This document shows, piece after piece, positions 1 to 6,773 of a stretch of 8,700 nt of DNA. Position 1 is the first letter of the stretch, and every line of letters begins with the position of its first letter. This stretch comes from Candidatus Omnitrophota bacterium (GTDB lineage Bacteria; Omnitrophota; Gorgyraeia; Duberdicusellales; 4484-171). The notes beneath the pieces were generated by a model. The model was not told where the DNA came from and searched no databases. It saw only the letters and a program-made list of their open reading frames with translations. Both the position numbers and the translations under genes were made by a program. The stretch covers positions 1-8,700 of the forward strand of contig JALOBR010000060.1 of the NCBI GenBank assembly GCA_023228195.1. The letters are read 5' to 3'.

Positions 1-1009
1 GGCTTGCCGGTAATATAATAACACGAAGGCCTTTTTTTATTTTTTTATTTTTTAGAATACGCGCCGCGATTCTTAAATCGGTTATCCTGCCGTTGGTACA
101 AGAGCCTATGACCACCTGATTAAGCGTAATATTTTTCAACTCGCCTACCGGCTTTGTATTGCTTGGCAAATGCGGACAGGCAACCTGAGGCTCTAGTTTT
201 GTTACATCTATTTCTATGATTTCTTTATAACGCGCGTCACGATCGCTTTTTAATTCTTTAAGTGAACCCTTAAAACTGAATTTCTTACCCTGTATCTGTT
301 TAAGATATTTGATGGTAGATTCATCCGGCTCTACAACTCCGGTTTTCCCACCGGCTTCAATTGCCATATTAGTCATGCTGAGCCTGTCATCAAGGCCAAG
401 CCTTTCTATAACCGGGCCGGAGAATTCCATAACCTTGTAATGTGCGCCTTCGACGCCGATTTTGCCTATCGTATTTAAAACCAAATCTTTTCCGCTGAGC
501 CACTTATTTAGCTTTCCTTTATAGACGAACTTAATTGTCTCTGGTACTTTCAGCCAACACCTTCCTTCTTTCATAACTGCCGCGAGGTCAGTTGAACCAA
601 CGCCAAAACTGGCACTGCCGATACCTCCTAAAGTGCAGGTATGAGAATCAGCTCCGACCGCAAGATAGCCGGGAGAGACCAGGCCTTGTTCTATTAAGAA
701 AACGTGCTCCACCCCGCACTCATTGATATCAAAGAAATTTTTTATTTTATACTTTTGCGAAAAATCTTTAAGCAACTTTGCGTTATTCGCGGCCTTTAAA
801 TCTTTTGCCGGAAGAAAATGGTCACAGACAAAACCGATTTTTTGCGTATCGAAAACCGAATCAAAACCTGCTTTTATAAATTCTTTGACTGCCAAAGGCG
901 CGGTTATATCGTTACCAAATGCGAAATTCACCTTGGCATAGACAAAATCCGCAAGCTCTTTTTTTCCGGAAGCCTTTAATAATATTTTTTCAACTAATGT
1001 TAAGCCCAT
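1..1009 (-). CDS. leuC: 3-isopropylmalate dehydratase large subunit (LeuC/HacA family), partial, 3' end missing
   Basis: Start ATG is at 1009-1007 and the frame stays open for 336 codons to the window edge; a full family member is about 415-430 residues, so roughly the last 80-90 are missing. Seen: the N-terminus MGLTLVEKIL, GADSHTCT at residues 119-126, GVGSTDLAA at 137-144, MTNMAIEAGGKTG at 212-224, and GSCTNGR at 302-308, whose Cys304 should be the first ligand of the [4Fe-4S] cluster. The other two cysteine ligands would lie beyond the edge. The family isomerises 2-isopropylmalate to 3-isopropylmalate in leucine synthesis, in the cytoplasm, together with a separate small subunit LeuD. Close relatives act on homoaconitate or methylmalate-type substrates, and specificity lies largely in the small subunit, so the exact substrate is inferred. 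It follows fabF by 62 nt on the same strand. The Shine-Dalgarno is poor: a GGGGGA stretch sits 17 nt upstream. There is no in-frame alternative start nearby. Confidence 0.85.
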   Translation of the reverse strand, partial: MGLTLVEKILLKASGKKELADFVYAKVNFAFGNDITAPLAVKEFIKAGFDSVFDTQKIGFVCDHFLPAKDLKAANNAKLLKDFSQKYKIKNFFDINECGVEHVFLIEQGLVSPGYLAVGADSHTCTLGGIGSASFGVGSTDLAAVMKEGRCWLKVPETIKFVYKGKLNKWLSGKDLVLNTIGKIGVEGAHYKVMEFSGPVIERLGLDDRLSMTNMAIEAGGKTGVVEPDESTIKYLKQIQGKKFSFKGSLKELKSDRDARYKEIIEIDVTKLEPQVACPHLPSNTKPVGELKNITLNQVVIGSCTNGRITDLRIAARILKNKKIKKGLRVIILPAS

Positions 1010-1052
1010 AATATATAAAGTAAACGTCCCCCGCCAATTTAACGGGAAATTT

Positions 1053-1070
1053 GCGAATAAACTTATTCGC
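1053..1070. repeat. Short perfect inverted repeat between fabF and leuC
   Basis: The sequence GCGAATAA-AC-TTATTCGC is an 8-bp perfect inverted repeat with a 2-nt centre; as RNA it could form a 7-bp stem with a 4-nt loop. It begins just 2 nt after the fabF stop codon and ends 43 nt before the leuC start. No T-run follows on the minus strand, so it is not a standard terminator. It could be a weak mRNA hairpin, a protein-binding palindrome, or chance. Confidence 0.4.
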
Positions 1071-1071
1071 G

Positions 1072-2310
1072 TTATTTAAATTCTTTAACAAGGAGTGAGG
1101 CGTTGTGTCCGCCGAAGCCGAGTGAATTTGAAATTGCGACTTTCACATTACGCTCGCGCGCAATGTTTGGCGTATAGTCCAAATCACATGCGGGATCGGG
1201 ATTTTCGTAGTTTATAGTCGGTGGGATAATTTTATTCTTTACTACCAGGCAAGCTACGATAAATTCAACCGCACCGGCTGCGCCTAACATATGCCCAGTC
1301 ATTGACTTTGTTGAACTTATGCTTACTTCCTTTGCGAGGCCGCCAAAAACCCTTTTTACGGCAAGGGTTTCGGTTGCATCGTTTAACTGGGTACTTGTTC
1401 CGTGGGCATTTATATAAATATCTCCGCTAACCCCAATACCTGCTTCGCTAAGAGCAAATTCCATTGCTTTAGCCGGCCCAATTGCTTCAGGATCAGGTGC
1501 GGTAATGTGATACGCGTCACAAGTTGCGCCATAGCCGCCTACTTCCGCGAAAATAGGAGCATTGCGCTTCTTTGCGTGTTCATATTCTTCAAGCACTATT
1601 ACACCTGAACCTTCCGCCATTATAAAACCGTCTCTATCTCTATCAAACGGCCTGCACGCACGTAATGGCTCATCATTTCTTTTAGAAAGAGCTTTAAGCG
1701 CACAAAAGCCCCCCACGCCCATAGGCGTTATGGAAGCTTCTGCCCCGCCGCAAACAATAACATCAGCGCGGCCGTATTTAACAGCTGAATAAGCCTCTCC
1801 TATCGCATGAGCGCCGGAAGCGCAAGCTGTAACCGTGCAGAAATTTATACCTTTTAGGCCAAAATGTATAGCAACGGCACCGGCTGCTTCATTGGTAATT
1901 AAACTTGGTATGAGAAATGGCGATATCTTATCCGGGCCTTTTTGAAGATACTTAAAACACTCGCTTTCAACTATTTGCAGGCATCCTATACCGGAACCGA
2001 TTATTACGCCTGTCCGATACGGGTCTATGCTTTTTAAATCAAGTTTGCTTTGTAAAATAGCCTCTTCACAGGCTTTTAGCGCGAATTGGACAAAACGAGG
2101 GGTTCTTCTTACGTCTTTTGGTAGAATAAATGAGGGTGTAACAAAATCTTTCGCTTCTCCCGCGATTTTAGAATCAAAGCGCTCAGGATCAAATTGCGTA
2201 ATTCTTGTAATACCACTTTTGCCTTTTATCAACGCATCCCAAAAAGATGGTACTCCAATCCCTACGGGAGAAACTGCTCCATAGCCAGTAACTACAACTC
2301 GCCTTTCCAT
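1072..2310 (-). CDS. fabF: 3-oxoacyl-ACP synthase II (KAS II)
   Basis: This 412-residue protein is full length for FabF (about 410-415). It condenses acyl-ACP with malonyl-ACP to elongate the chain by two carbons in the cytoplasm. Seen: the thiolase-fold start RRVVVTGYGAVSPVG, the nucleophile Cys163 in TACASG, His303 in NAHGTSTQLND, Lys335 in SSTKSMTGH and His340 in the same motif, and the C-terminal glycine-rich NSLGFGGHN. The catalytic residues fall at the same numbers as in the E. coli enzyme, supporting both the identity and the ATG at 2310. It could be FabB-like in specificity, but position next to acpP and the overall sequence favour FabF. It begins 18 nt after the acpP stop; a GGGAAGAG stretch in that gap is a weak Shine-Dalgarno overlapping the end of the preceding gene's spacer. 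No truncation or missing residue is seen. Confidence 0.97.
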   Translation of the reverse strand: MERRVVVTGYGAVSPVGIGVPSFWDALIKGKSGITRITQFDPERFDSKIAGEAKDFVTPSFILPKDVRRTPRFVQFALKACEEAILQSKLDLKSIDPYRTGVIIGSGIGCLQIVESECFKYLQKGPDKISPFLIPSLITNEAAGAVAIHFGLKGINFCTVTACASGAHAIGEAYSAVKYGRADVIVCGGAEASITPMGVGGFCALKALSKRNDEPLRACRPFDRDRDGFIMAEGSGVIVLEEYEHAKKRNAPIFAEVGGYGATCDAYHITAPDPEAIGPAKAMEFALSEAGIGVSGDIYINAHGTSTQLNDATETLAVKRVFGGLAKEVSISSTKSMTGHMLGAAGAVEFIVACLVVKNKIIPPTINYENPDPACDLDYTPNIARERNVKVAISNSLGFGGHNASLLVKEFK

Positions 2311-2328
2311 TTTGAAAGAACTCTTCCC

Positions 2329-2565
2329 TTACTTTTTGGCTTTAGCTTCTATATATTTTACCGCTTCGCCGACTGTAGTTATTTTTTCAGCATCTTCATC
2401 GGGTATTTCTATGCCGAATTCCTCTTCAAGTGCCATTACTACCTCTACTGTGTCCAACGAATCAGCGCCCAAATCATCAATAAAGGAACTTTCTCCCTTA
2501 ATTTCTTCTTTCTTTACTCCTAACTGTTCCGCGATAATCTCCTTCACTTTTTCCTCAACGCTCAT
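2329..2565 (-). CDS. acpP: Acyl carrier protein
   Basis: A 78-residue acidic protein of the usual ACP length. The hallmark GADSLDTVEVVMALEEEFG is present, with Ser36 as the site for the 4'-phosphopantetheine arm (derived from CoA, made in part by CoaD upstream). The helix III region IEIPDEDAEKITTVGEA is typical. It carries growing acyl chains as thioesters between FabD, FabH, FabF, FabG and PlsX. The start ATG at 2565 is preceded by a strong AAAGGAGG at 2571-2578 with 5-nt spacing, fitting the high expression expected of ACP. It lies between fabG (48 nt upstream) and fabF (18 nt downstream), the standard order. The attaching enzyme, holo-ACP synthase, is not in the window. Confidence 0.98.
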   Translation of the reverse strand: MSVEEKVKEIIAEQLGVKKEEIKGESSFIDDLGADSLDTVEVVMALEEEFGIEIPDEDAEKITTVGEAVKYIEAKAKK

Positions 2566-2613
2566 AATTGCCTCCTTTCTTGAAACAAATACTGCAAAAT
2601 ATTAATTTACTAA

Positions 2614-3348
2614 TTAAATCAACCCACCATCAACAACCAATACCTGGCTGGTAATGTAATCGGCATCAGGCGATGCCAGAAAGAGTACGGCTTTTGCCAC
2701 ATCGCTGGGCTCGCCAAACCTGCCAAGAGGAATTCTTTTAAACATTTCCTCTTTGACCCTATCATCGAGCTTATCTGTCATGGCTGTCTTGATATAACCG
2801 GGAGCAACCGCATTAACCGTTACATTTCTTGAGCCTAATTCTTTTGCTAAAGATTTAGTTACTCCTATAAGCCCTGCCTTTGAAGCAGCGTAGTTAATTT
2901 GGCCTGCGTTACCCATTATACCTATTACCGAACTGATATTCACGATTTTACCGTAACGCTGTTTTACCATAAACCTTGAAACTGCCTTCATGCAGTTAAA
3001 CGCGCCTTTAAGGTTAACGGTTATAACTTTATCCCAATCGTTTTCAGAGAGCCGAAGCAGGAGATTATCACGGGTAATTCCTGCATTGTTTACTAATATA
3101 TCAACTCTCTTAAAGTTGTCAATGATTTTGTTAACATTTTTCTCGGCTTCCTCAAGATTTGTTACATCAACTTTAAACGCAGTTGCTTCTGAGTAAGTTT
3201 TAAGCTCAGCCTCGGTAGCTGCAAGTTGCTCATCATTTAAATCAAAAATTATGACTTTTGCTTTTTCTTTGGCAAATTGCAGGGCAATTTCTTTTCCTAT
3301 TCCCTGGGCGCCTCCGGTTACAATTACCACTTTATCCGTAAAACGCAT
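2614..3348 (-). CDS. fabG: 3-oxoacyl-ACP reductase (SDR family)
   Basis: A 244-residue classical short-chain dehydrogenase that reduces 3-oxoacyl-ACP to 3-hydroxyacyl-ACP in the elongation cycle. Seen: the nucleotide-binding TGGAQGIG at 11-18, DVT at 61-63, NNAG at 87-90, tetrad Asn112 (VNLKG), Ser140 (NISS), Tyr153 and Lys157 (NYAASKAG), and the FabG-like end VLVVDGGLI. The start ATG has an excellent TAGGAGGT at 3353-3360. Odd: strand beta-2 ends in VIIFD, putting Asp at 36, and position 15 is Gln where E. coli FabG has Arg. By the known rules for classical SDRs, an acidic residue there favours NAD(H) over NADP(H), so this enzyme is inferred to prefer NADH. Placement between fabD and acpP makes FabG much more likely than another SDR. 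Confidence 0.95.
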   Translation of the reverse strand: MRFTDKVVIVTGGAQGIGKEIALQFAKEKAKVIIFDLNDEQLAATEAELKTYSEATAFKVDVTNLEEAEKNVNKIIDNFKRVDILVNNAGITRDNLLLRLSENDWDKVITVNLKGAFNCMKAVSRFMVKQRYGKIVNISSVIGIMGNAGQINYAASKAGLIGVTKSLAKELGSRNVTVNAVAPGYIKTAMTDKLDDRVKEEMFKRIPLGRFGEPSDVAKAVLFLASPDADYITSQVLVVDGGLI

Positions 3349-3360
3349 ATTTACCTCCTA

Positions 3361-3484
3361 TTGAAAATTACAAGCTCTAAGCACCAAATTCCAAATAAGC
3401 TCCAATTTTAAAAATTCCAATATTTTAGCATTTCAGTTTGAAATTTTGGTCATTGGGTATTGGAAATTGTTTGTGATTTGGGTT
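3361..3484. repeat. Imperfect inverted-repeat spacer built of CCAA/TTGG words, between fabD and fabG
   Basis: This AT-rich 124-nt spacer has four CCAA words in its left half (3384, 3391, 3402, 3417) and four TTGG words in its right half (3446, 3453, 3460, 3478), arranged as an imperfect palindrome around about 3421-3440. It stops exactly where the fabG ribosome-binding site begins. No open reading frame or terminator T-run is seen. From memory, similar runs built on words like CCAATGACCAAAATT occur between genes in uncultivated-bacterium genomes, so I read it as a dispersed non-coding repeat rather than a site specific to fab genes. That family resemblance has not been searched. Confidence 0.6.
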
Positions 3485-4384
3485 TTATTGCAAATTATCC
3501 AAGTCTTCCTTCTTCTCTATATTAACAACTTTAAGTTCAGGGTTTATTTTACGTATTAAGCCGCGCAAAACCTTCGAAGGGCCTATCTCAAAAAACGTAT
3601 CAACCGCGTTTTTCGACATAAATTCAACACAATCCTTCCATAAAACCGTTGAGGTAAGCTGTTCAAGGAGATTTTTCTTAATCTCCGCAGCGTTCGTAGC
3701 GGGTAAGGCAGTAAAATTACTCACGATAGGAATTTTTGCGTCATCAAACTGCATAGCCTGCAATACTTTCCCAAGGTGTTTTTTGGCGGGCTGCATAAAT
3801 TCAGAATGAAACCCGCCACCCACATCAAGCTCAATAACCCGGGCTCCTTTACTTTCCAAGGCTTCCTTTACTTTTTGCTTATTCTCCATGGAAAGAGAAA
3901 TTGCTATTTGCTGGCTTGAATTTATATTAGCAAGAAAAAAAGTTTCATTTTTTGATAAATCTTGCAAAACATTTCGTTCTAAACCTATCACCGCAAACAT
4001 ACATGAAGAACTAATGCTAGATGCTTCTTCCATGGCAGTTGCCCGCTCTTTAACCAGATAGATAAGGTCTCTGAGGTTTATCACCTGCGCCGGATATAAA
4101 CAGGTATATTCGCCAAGGCTTAGCCCCGATAAAAAATCAATTTTTACGTTTTTGGCGCGAAAAAACTCAAAACACACGGCTGACACCGCGAGTATTGTCA
4201 TTTGCTGAAAATAGGTTTTTTTAAGGTCCTCCGGGCTACCCTCAAAACACATTCCTGAAACGCTGAAGCCTGCGTATTTATCTATGTTTGCAAAGGTTTC
4301 GCGGGACTCGGCAAAATTGTCATATAAATTTTTTCCCATACCCTGATAATGCGAACCCTGCCCCGGAAATATAATTGCATTCAT
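3485..4384 (-). CDS. fabD: Malonyl-CoA:ACP transacylase
   Basis: A 299-residue protein, slightly shorter than the usual 305-315. It moves malonyl from CoA to AcpP, supplying FabH and FabF. Seen: the oxyanion loop FPGQGS at 6-11, nucleophile Ser89 in GLSLGEYT, Arg114 in VKERATAMEE (binds the malonyl carboxylate), catalytic His193 in GGGFHSEFM, Gln242 in EQLTSTVLW, and FFEIGPSKVL near the end. The residue before the nucleophile is Leu where many family members have His (GHSLGE); Leu variants also occur in the family, so activity is expected. The ATG at 4384 is the first possible start because an in-frame TAA lies a few codons upstream. There is no Shine-Dalgarno; the leader is a pure A/T run (about 4385-4400) next to a palindromic spacer. 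Confidence 0.96.
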   Translation of the reverse strand: MNAIIFPGQGSHYQGMGKNLYDNFAESRETFANIDKYAGFSVSGMCFEGSPEDLKKTYFQQMTILAVSAVCFEFFRAKNVKIDFLSGLSLGEYTCLYPAQVINLRDLIYLVKERATAMEEASSISSSCMFAVIGLERNVLQDLSKNETFFLANINSSQQIAISLSMENKQKVKEALESKGARVIELDVGGGFHSEFMQPAKKHLGKVLQAMQFDDAKIPIVSNFTALPATNAAEIKKNLLEQLTSTVLWKDCVEFMSKNAVDTFFEIGPSKVLRGLIRKINPELKVVNIEKKEDLDNLQ

Positions 4385-4400
4385 TTTATAGATTTTTTAT

Positions 4401-4527
4401 ACACAAATGATCGCAGGTTTGTCCGCCACCTATACTTTATAGGCGGATCCGCCTCTGGCGGAAAACTGACAATCGCAGATGAAATATCTGCGCCCGTCTG
4501 CGATTCGCCATCTGTGCCAATTTGTGT
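4401..4527. repeat. Composite palindromic element filling the fabH-fabD spacer
   Basis: The 144-nt spacer is packed with nested inverted repeats. The outermost arms are ACACAAAT (4401-4408) and ATTTGTGT (4520-4527). Inside are TCCGCC/GGCGGA arms used twice (4422-4427 with 4442-4447, then 4448-4453 with 4457-4462), CCTATA-CTT-TATAGG (4429-4443), CGCAGAT-GAAAT-ATCTGCG (4474-4492), and a competing pair AATCGCAGA (4471-4479) with TCTGCGATT (4497-4505). No T-run follows the hairpins closely enough for a clear terminator; the nearest A/T-rich stretch is the fabD leader. The look is of a mobile or dispersed intergenic repeat, possibly two kinds joined. From memory, words like GCAGAT/ATCTGCG and CCGCCTCTGGCGG are common repeat units in environmental genomes; not searched. 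Confidence 0.7.
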
Positions 4528-4528
4528 G

Positions 4529-5503
4529 TTATCCCCACTTAATAACCATGCTTCCCCACACAATCCCGCCGCCGAAAGCATCTAAAACAACAATCTTATC
4601 CTTTTTTATTTTTCCTTCTTCATGCGCCTCACAAAGAGCAACAGCGCTTGAAGCAGAAGACATGTTTCCATAACGTGGGATGTTCACATAAACCTTATCG
4701 CGCGATAAATTTAATCGTTCGCTGACGGCGTTTATTATACGTTCATTCGCCTGATGGGGAATTAATAAATCAATATCTTTAATTTCAAGACCGGCTTTTG
4801 TTACTGCATTTTTTGCTGCTTTTACCATAACCCGGACTGCAATCCTGAAAAGCTCGTTTCCTCTCATTTTTATAAAATGTAATTTATTTTTGACCGTCTC
4901 TTCACTGGTAGGATGTTTTGAACCGCCGCCAGGGACAATCAACAAATCAGCTTCATTCCCGTCGCCGCCAAGATAAGAACTTAAAAAACTATCCTTGTTG
5001 CTCTTTGTTAAAACTGCGGCACCTGCTCCGTCTCCAAACAATACGCATGTCGAGCGATCTGACCAGTCTGTTATTGTAGAAAGAACTTCGCTGCCTACGA
5101 CTAAAACATTTTTATACAACCCTGACTTTATGAATTGCCAGCCAACCGTAAGAGCGTAAACAAAACCTGCGCAGGCCGCAGAAACATCAAAACAGGCAGC
5201 TTTGTTGGCTTTCAATAAACTTTGAAGATAGCACGCTGTAGAAGGAAATGAGGTATCAGGAGTAATTGTTGCTACAACTATTAAATCTATATCGTTTGCA
5301 TGCATTCCAGCCCGTTTTAAAGCTATTTTGGAAGCTTCATAGGCAAGATGAGACGCGCCCATGCCCTTATGGGCTATACGCCTTTGCTTTATACCGGTGC
5401 GCGTAGTAATCCATTCATCAGAGGTATCGACAATTTTCTCTAAATCAAAATTCGTCAATACTTTTTCAGGAACATATTTTCCAAGCCCTACAATTTTAGC
5501 CAA
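4529..5503 (-). CDS. fabH: 3-oxoacyl-ACP synthase III (KAS III)
   Basis: A 324-residue protein, normal length. It starts fatty-acid chains by condensing an acyl-CoA primer with malonyl-ACP. Seen: IVGLGKYVPEK at the start, DEWITTRTGIKQRRIA at 29-44, nucleophile Cys111 in SAACAG, LFGDGAGAAVL at 155-165, His250 in PHQAN and Asn280 in RYGNMSSAS, completing the Cys-His-Asn triad, and the end GGGIVWGSMVIKW. The start codon is TTG at 5503-5501. It is chosen because the next internal Met (about residue 48) would cut off the conserved N-terminus, and because AGGAGG lies 11 nt upstream. The gene follows plsX by 20 nt. Primer choice (acetyl, or branched acyl) cannot be read with confidence from the sequence. 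Confidence 0.96.
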   Translation of the reverse strand: MAKIVGLGKYVPEKVLTNFDLEKIVDTSDEWITTRTGIKQRRIAHKGMGASHLAYEASKIALKRAGMHANDIDLIVVATITPDTSFPSTACYLQSLLKANKAACFDVSAACAGFVYALTVGWQFIKSGLYKNVLVVGSEVLSTITDWSDRSTCVLFGDGAGAAVLTKSNKDSFLSSYLGGDGNEADLLIVPGGGSKHPTSEETVKNKLHFIKMRGNELFRIAVRVMVKAAKNAVTKAGLEIKDIDLLIPHQANERIINAVSERLNLSRDKVYVNIPRYGNMSSASSAVALCEAHEEGKIKKDKIVVLDAFGGGIVWGSMVIKWG

Positions 5504-5512
5504 TTTATATAG

Positions 5513-5520
5513 CCCCTCCT
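5513..5520 (-). promoter_or_regulatory. Shine-Dalgarno deciding the TTG start of fabH
   Basis: On the minus strand AGGAGGGG (5520-5513) lies in the 20-nt plsX-fabH gap. From the core GGAGGGG to the TTG codon is 9 nt. It supports translation from TTG rather than from a later ATG that would lose conserved FabH residues. Confidence 0.75.
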
Positions 5521-5523
5521 TGC

Positions 5524-6555
5524 TTACGCAATCATCGATTGCTTGAATTTTTCATCCTGTAATATACCATTTATTTTACTTTTAATTTGCGAAGTAAGAT
5601 CTCTCTTTAATTCATGTATCGCAGCTCTAACAGCATTTTTTACAGCTTTGCTATTTGAGCGGCCATGGCCTATAATCACCACTCCATCAACTCCTAAAAG
5701 AGGCGCTCCTCCATATTCAGCATAATCAAGTATTCTTTTAAATTTACGCAGGCTCCTTTTTATCAATAACAACCCAAAAAGCCCGAGAGGGTCTTTCATT
5801 ATAGTATCAAACAGAAATTTTCCCATTGTTTCAGCGCAACCCTCTGTTACTTTAAGGGCAACGTTTCCGACAAATCCATCACACACTATGCAATCGCATT
5901 TTCCGGAAAACATATGCTTTGCTTCAACGTTGCCGGTAAAATTCAAAGGGGCTGCCGCAAACAGTTTATGAACATTCTTTACAAAATCAGAACCCTTAGT
6001 TTCTTCCTCACCTATATTCAATAATCCGACAGACGGATTTTCTTTATTAAAAACCAGCTCATAATACACCGAAGCCATTACGCCATACTGGAAAAGATGC
6101 ATTGGTTTAGGGTCAACGTTCGCTCCAACATCGATTACGAGAGACACGCCTTCACGTGTAGGCAGCATAAGGCCTATGCCAGGGCGTTCCACCCCTTCAA
6201 TTAAACCAAGCAACAGGGTTGCAGCGCACACGGCAGCACCGGTATTTCCACAGGAAACAAACGCATCAATCTTTTTTTCCTTTAAAAGGTTGGTGCCGAT
6301 TGTTATTGAAGAATTTTTCTTACGCCGTACGGATGTAGCAGGAGACTCGCCCATATCAATTTTTTCCGGAGCATGCACTACCGTAAAATCATTCAAATCA
6401 ACTTTATGTTTACGCGCTTGAGCCTCTATCTCTTCTCTTACGCCGATAAGGACCATATCTTCGCCATATTCCTTTCTGGCTAAAACCGCGCCTTTAAAGA
6501 TTTCTTCAGGGGCGTAATCACCTCCGGATATGTCTACGCCTATTTTGTAGCTCAT
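5524..6555 (-). CDS. plsX: Phosphate acyltransferase PlsX (acyl-ACP:phosphate)
   Basis: A 343-residue protein of normal length. PlsX converts acyl-ACP and phosphate to acyl-phosphate, the donor that membrane PlsY uses to acylate glycerol-3-phosphate; it links the fatty-acid cycle to phospholipid synthesis and acts at the inner face of the membrane. Seen: VDISGGDYAPEE near the start (family VDAMGGDxAP), MGESPATSVRRKKNSS at 68-83, SCGNTGA at 101-107, IDVGANVDPKP at 141-151, GEEETKGSD at 182-190, CDGFVGNVALK at 225-235, and YGGAPLLGVDGVVIIGHG at 281-298. The start ATG at 6555 overlaps the rpmF stop as ATGA, with CAGGGAG a few nt upstream, so the two are probably translationally coupled. There is no membrane span, as expected. 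Confidence 0.97.
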   Translation of the reverse strand: MSYKIGVDISGGDYAPEEIFKGAVLARKEYGEDMVLIGVREEIEAQARKHKVDLNDFTVVHAPEKIDMGESPATSVRRKKNSSITIGTNLLKEKKIDAFVSCGNTGAAVCAATLLLGLIEGVERPGIGLMLPTREGVSLVIDVGANVDPKPMHLFQYGVMASVYYELVFNKENPSVGLLNIGEEETKGSDFVKNVHKLFAAAPLNFTGNVEAKHMFSGKCDCIVCDGFVGNVALKVTEGCAETMGKFLFDTIMKDPLGLFGLLLIKRSLRKFKRILDYAEYGGAPLLGVDGVVIIGHGRSNSKAVKNAVRAAIHELKRDLTSQIKSKINGILQDEKFKQSMIA

Positions 6556-6755
6556 TTATGCTCCCTGTTTTTTTCCTTAAGCTCTATTTTTATTATTTCA
6601 CGACCAGCATAATAGCCGCAAAACGGACAAACCATATGAGCTATTTTAAGCTTACGGCATTGCTTGCATTCAACAAGCACAGGAGCATAAATCTTGTTAT
6701 GCGTCAGTTTTTTTCTGGTTCTCGATTTTGAATGTTGTCTTTTAGGTAAAGCCAT
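6552..6755 (-). CDS. rpmF: 50S ribosomal protein L32, zinc-ribbon form
   Basis: A 67-residue basic protein starting MALPKRQHSKSRTRKK, the classic L32 N-terminus. Four cysteines, Cys30-x2-Cys33 and Cys43-x2-Cys46, form a zinc ribbon, so this is the zinc-binding (C+) type rather than the cysteine-free type that some bacteria express under zinc shortage. It is part of the large ribosomal subunit. The start ATG has a very good AGGAGG at 6763-6768 with 7-nt spacing. It follows the DUF177 gene (a widely conserved pairing) and overlaps plsX by 4 nt, the common rpmF-plsX-fab arrangement. A structured 151-nt spacer precedes it and may form part of its mRNA leader. Confidence 0.97.
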   Translation of the reverse strand: MALPKRQHSKSRTRKKLTHNKIYAPVLVECKQCRKLKIAHMVCPFCGYYAGREIIKIELKEKNREHK

Positions 6756-6773
6756 TTAAAAACCTCCTAATGA

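Noticed and set aside
723..941. 72-codon open frame on the plus strand
   Set aside because: It is antisense to the leuC-like gene, which has clear family motifs through this region; it has no Shine-Dalgarno or recognisable domain.
2194..2605. Plus-strand frames of 97-109 codons opposite fabF and acpP
   Set aside because: They are antisense to acpP and the start of fabF, both certain genes; the hydrophobic look comes from reading acidic codons in reverse.
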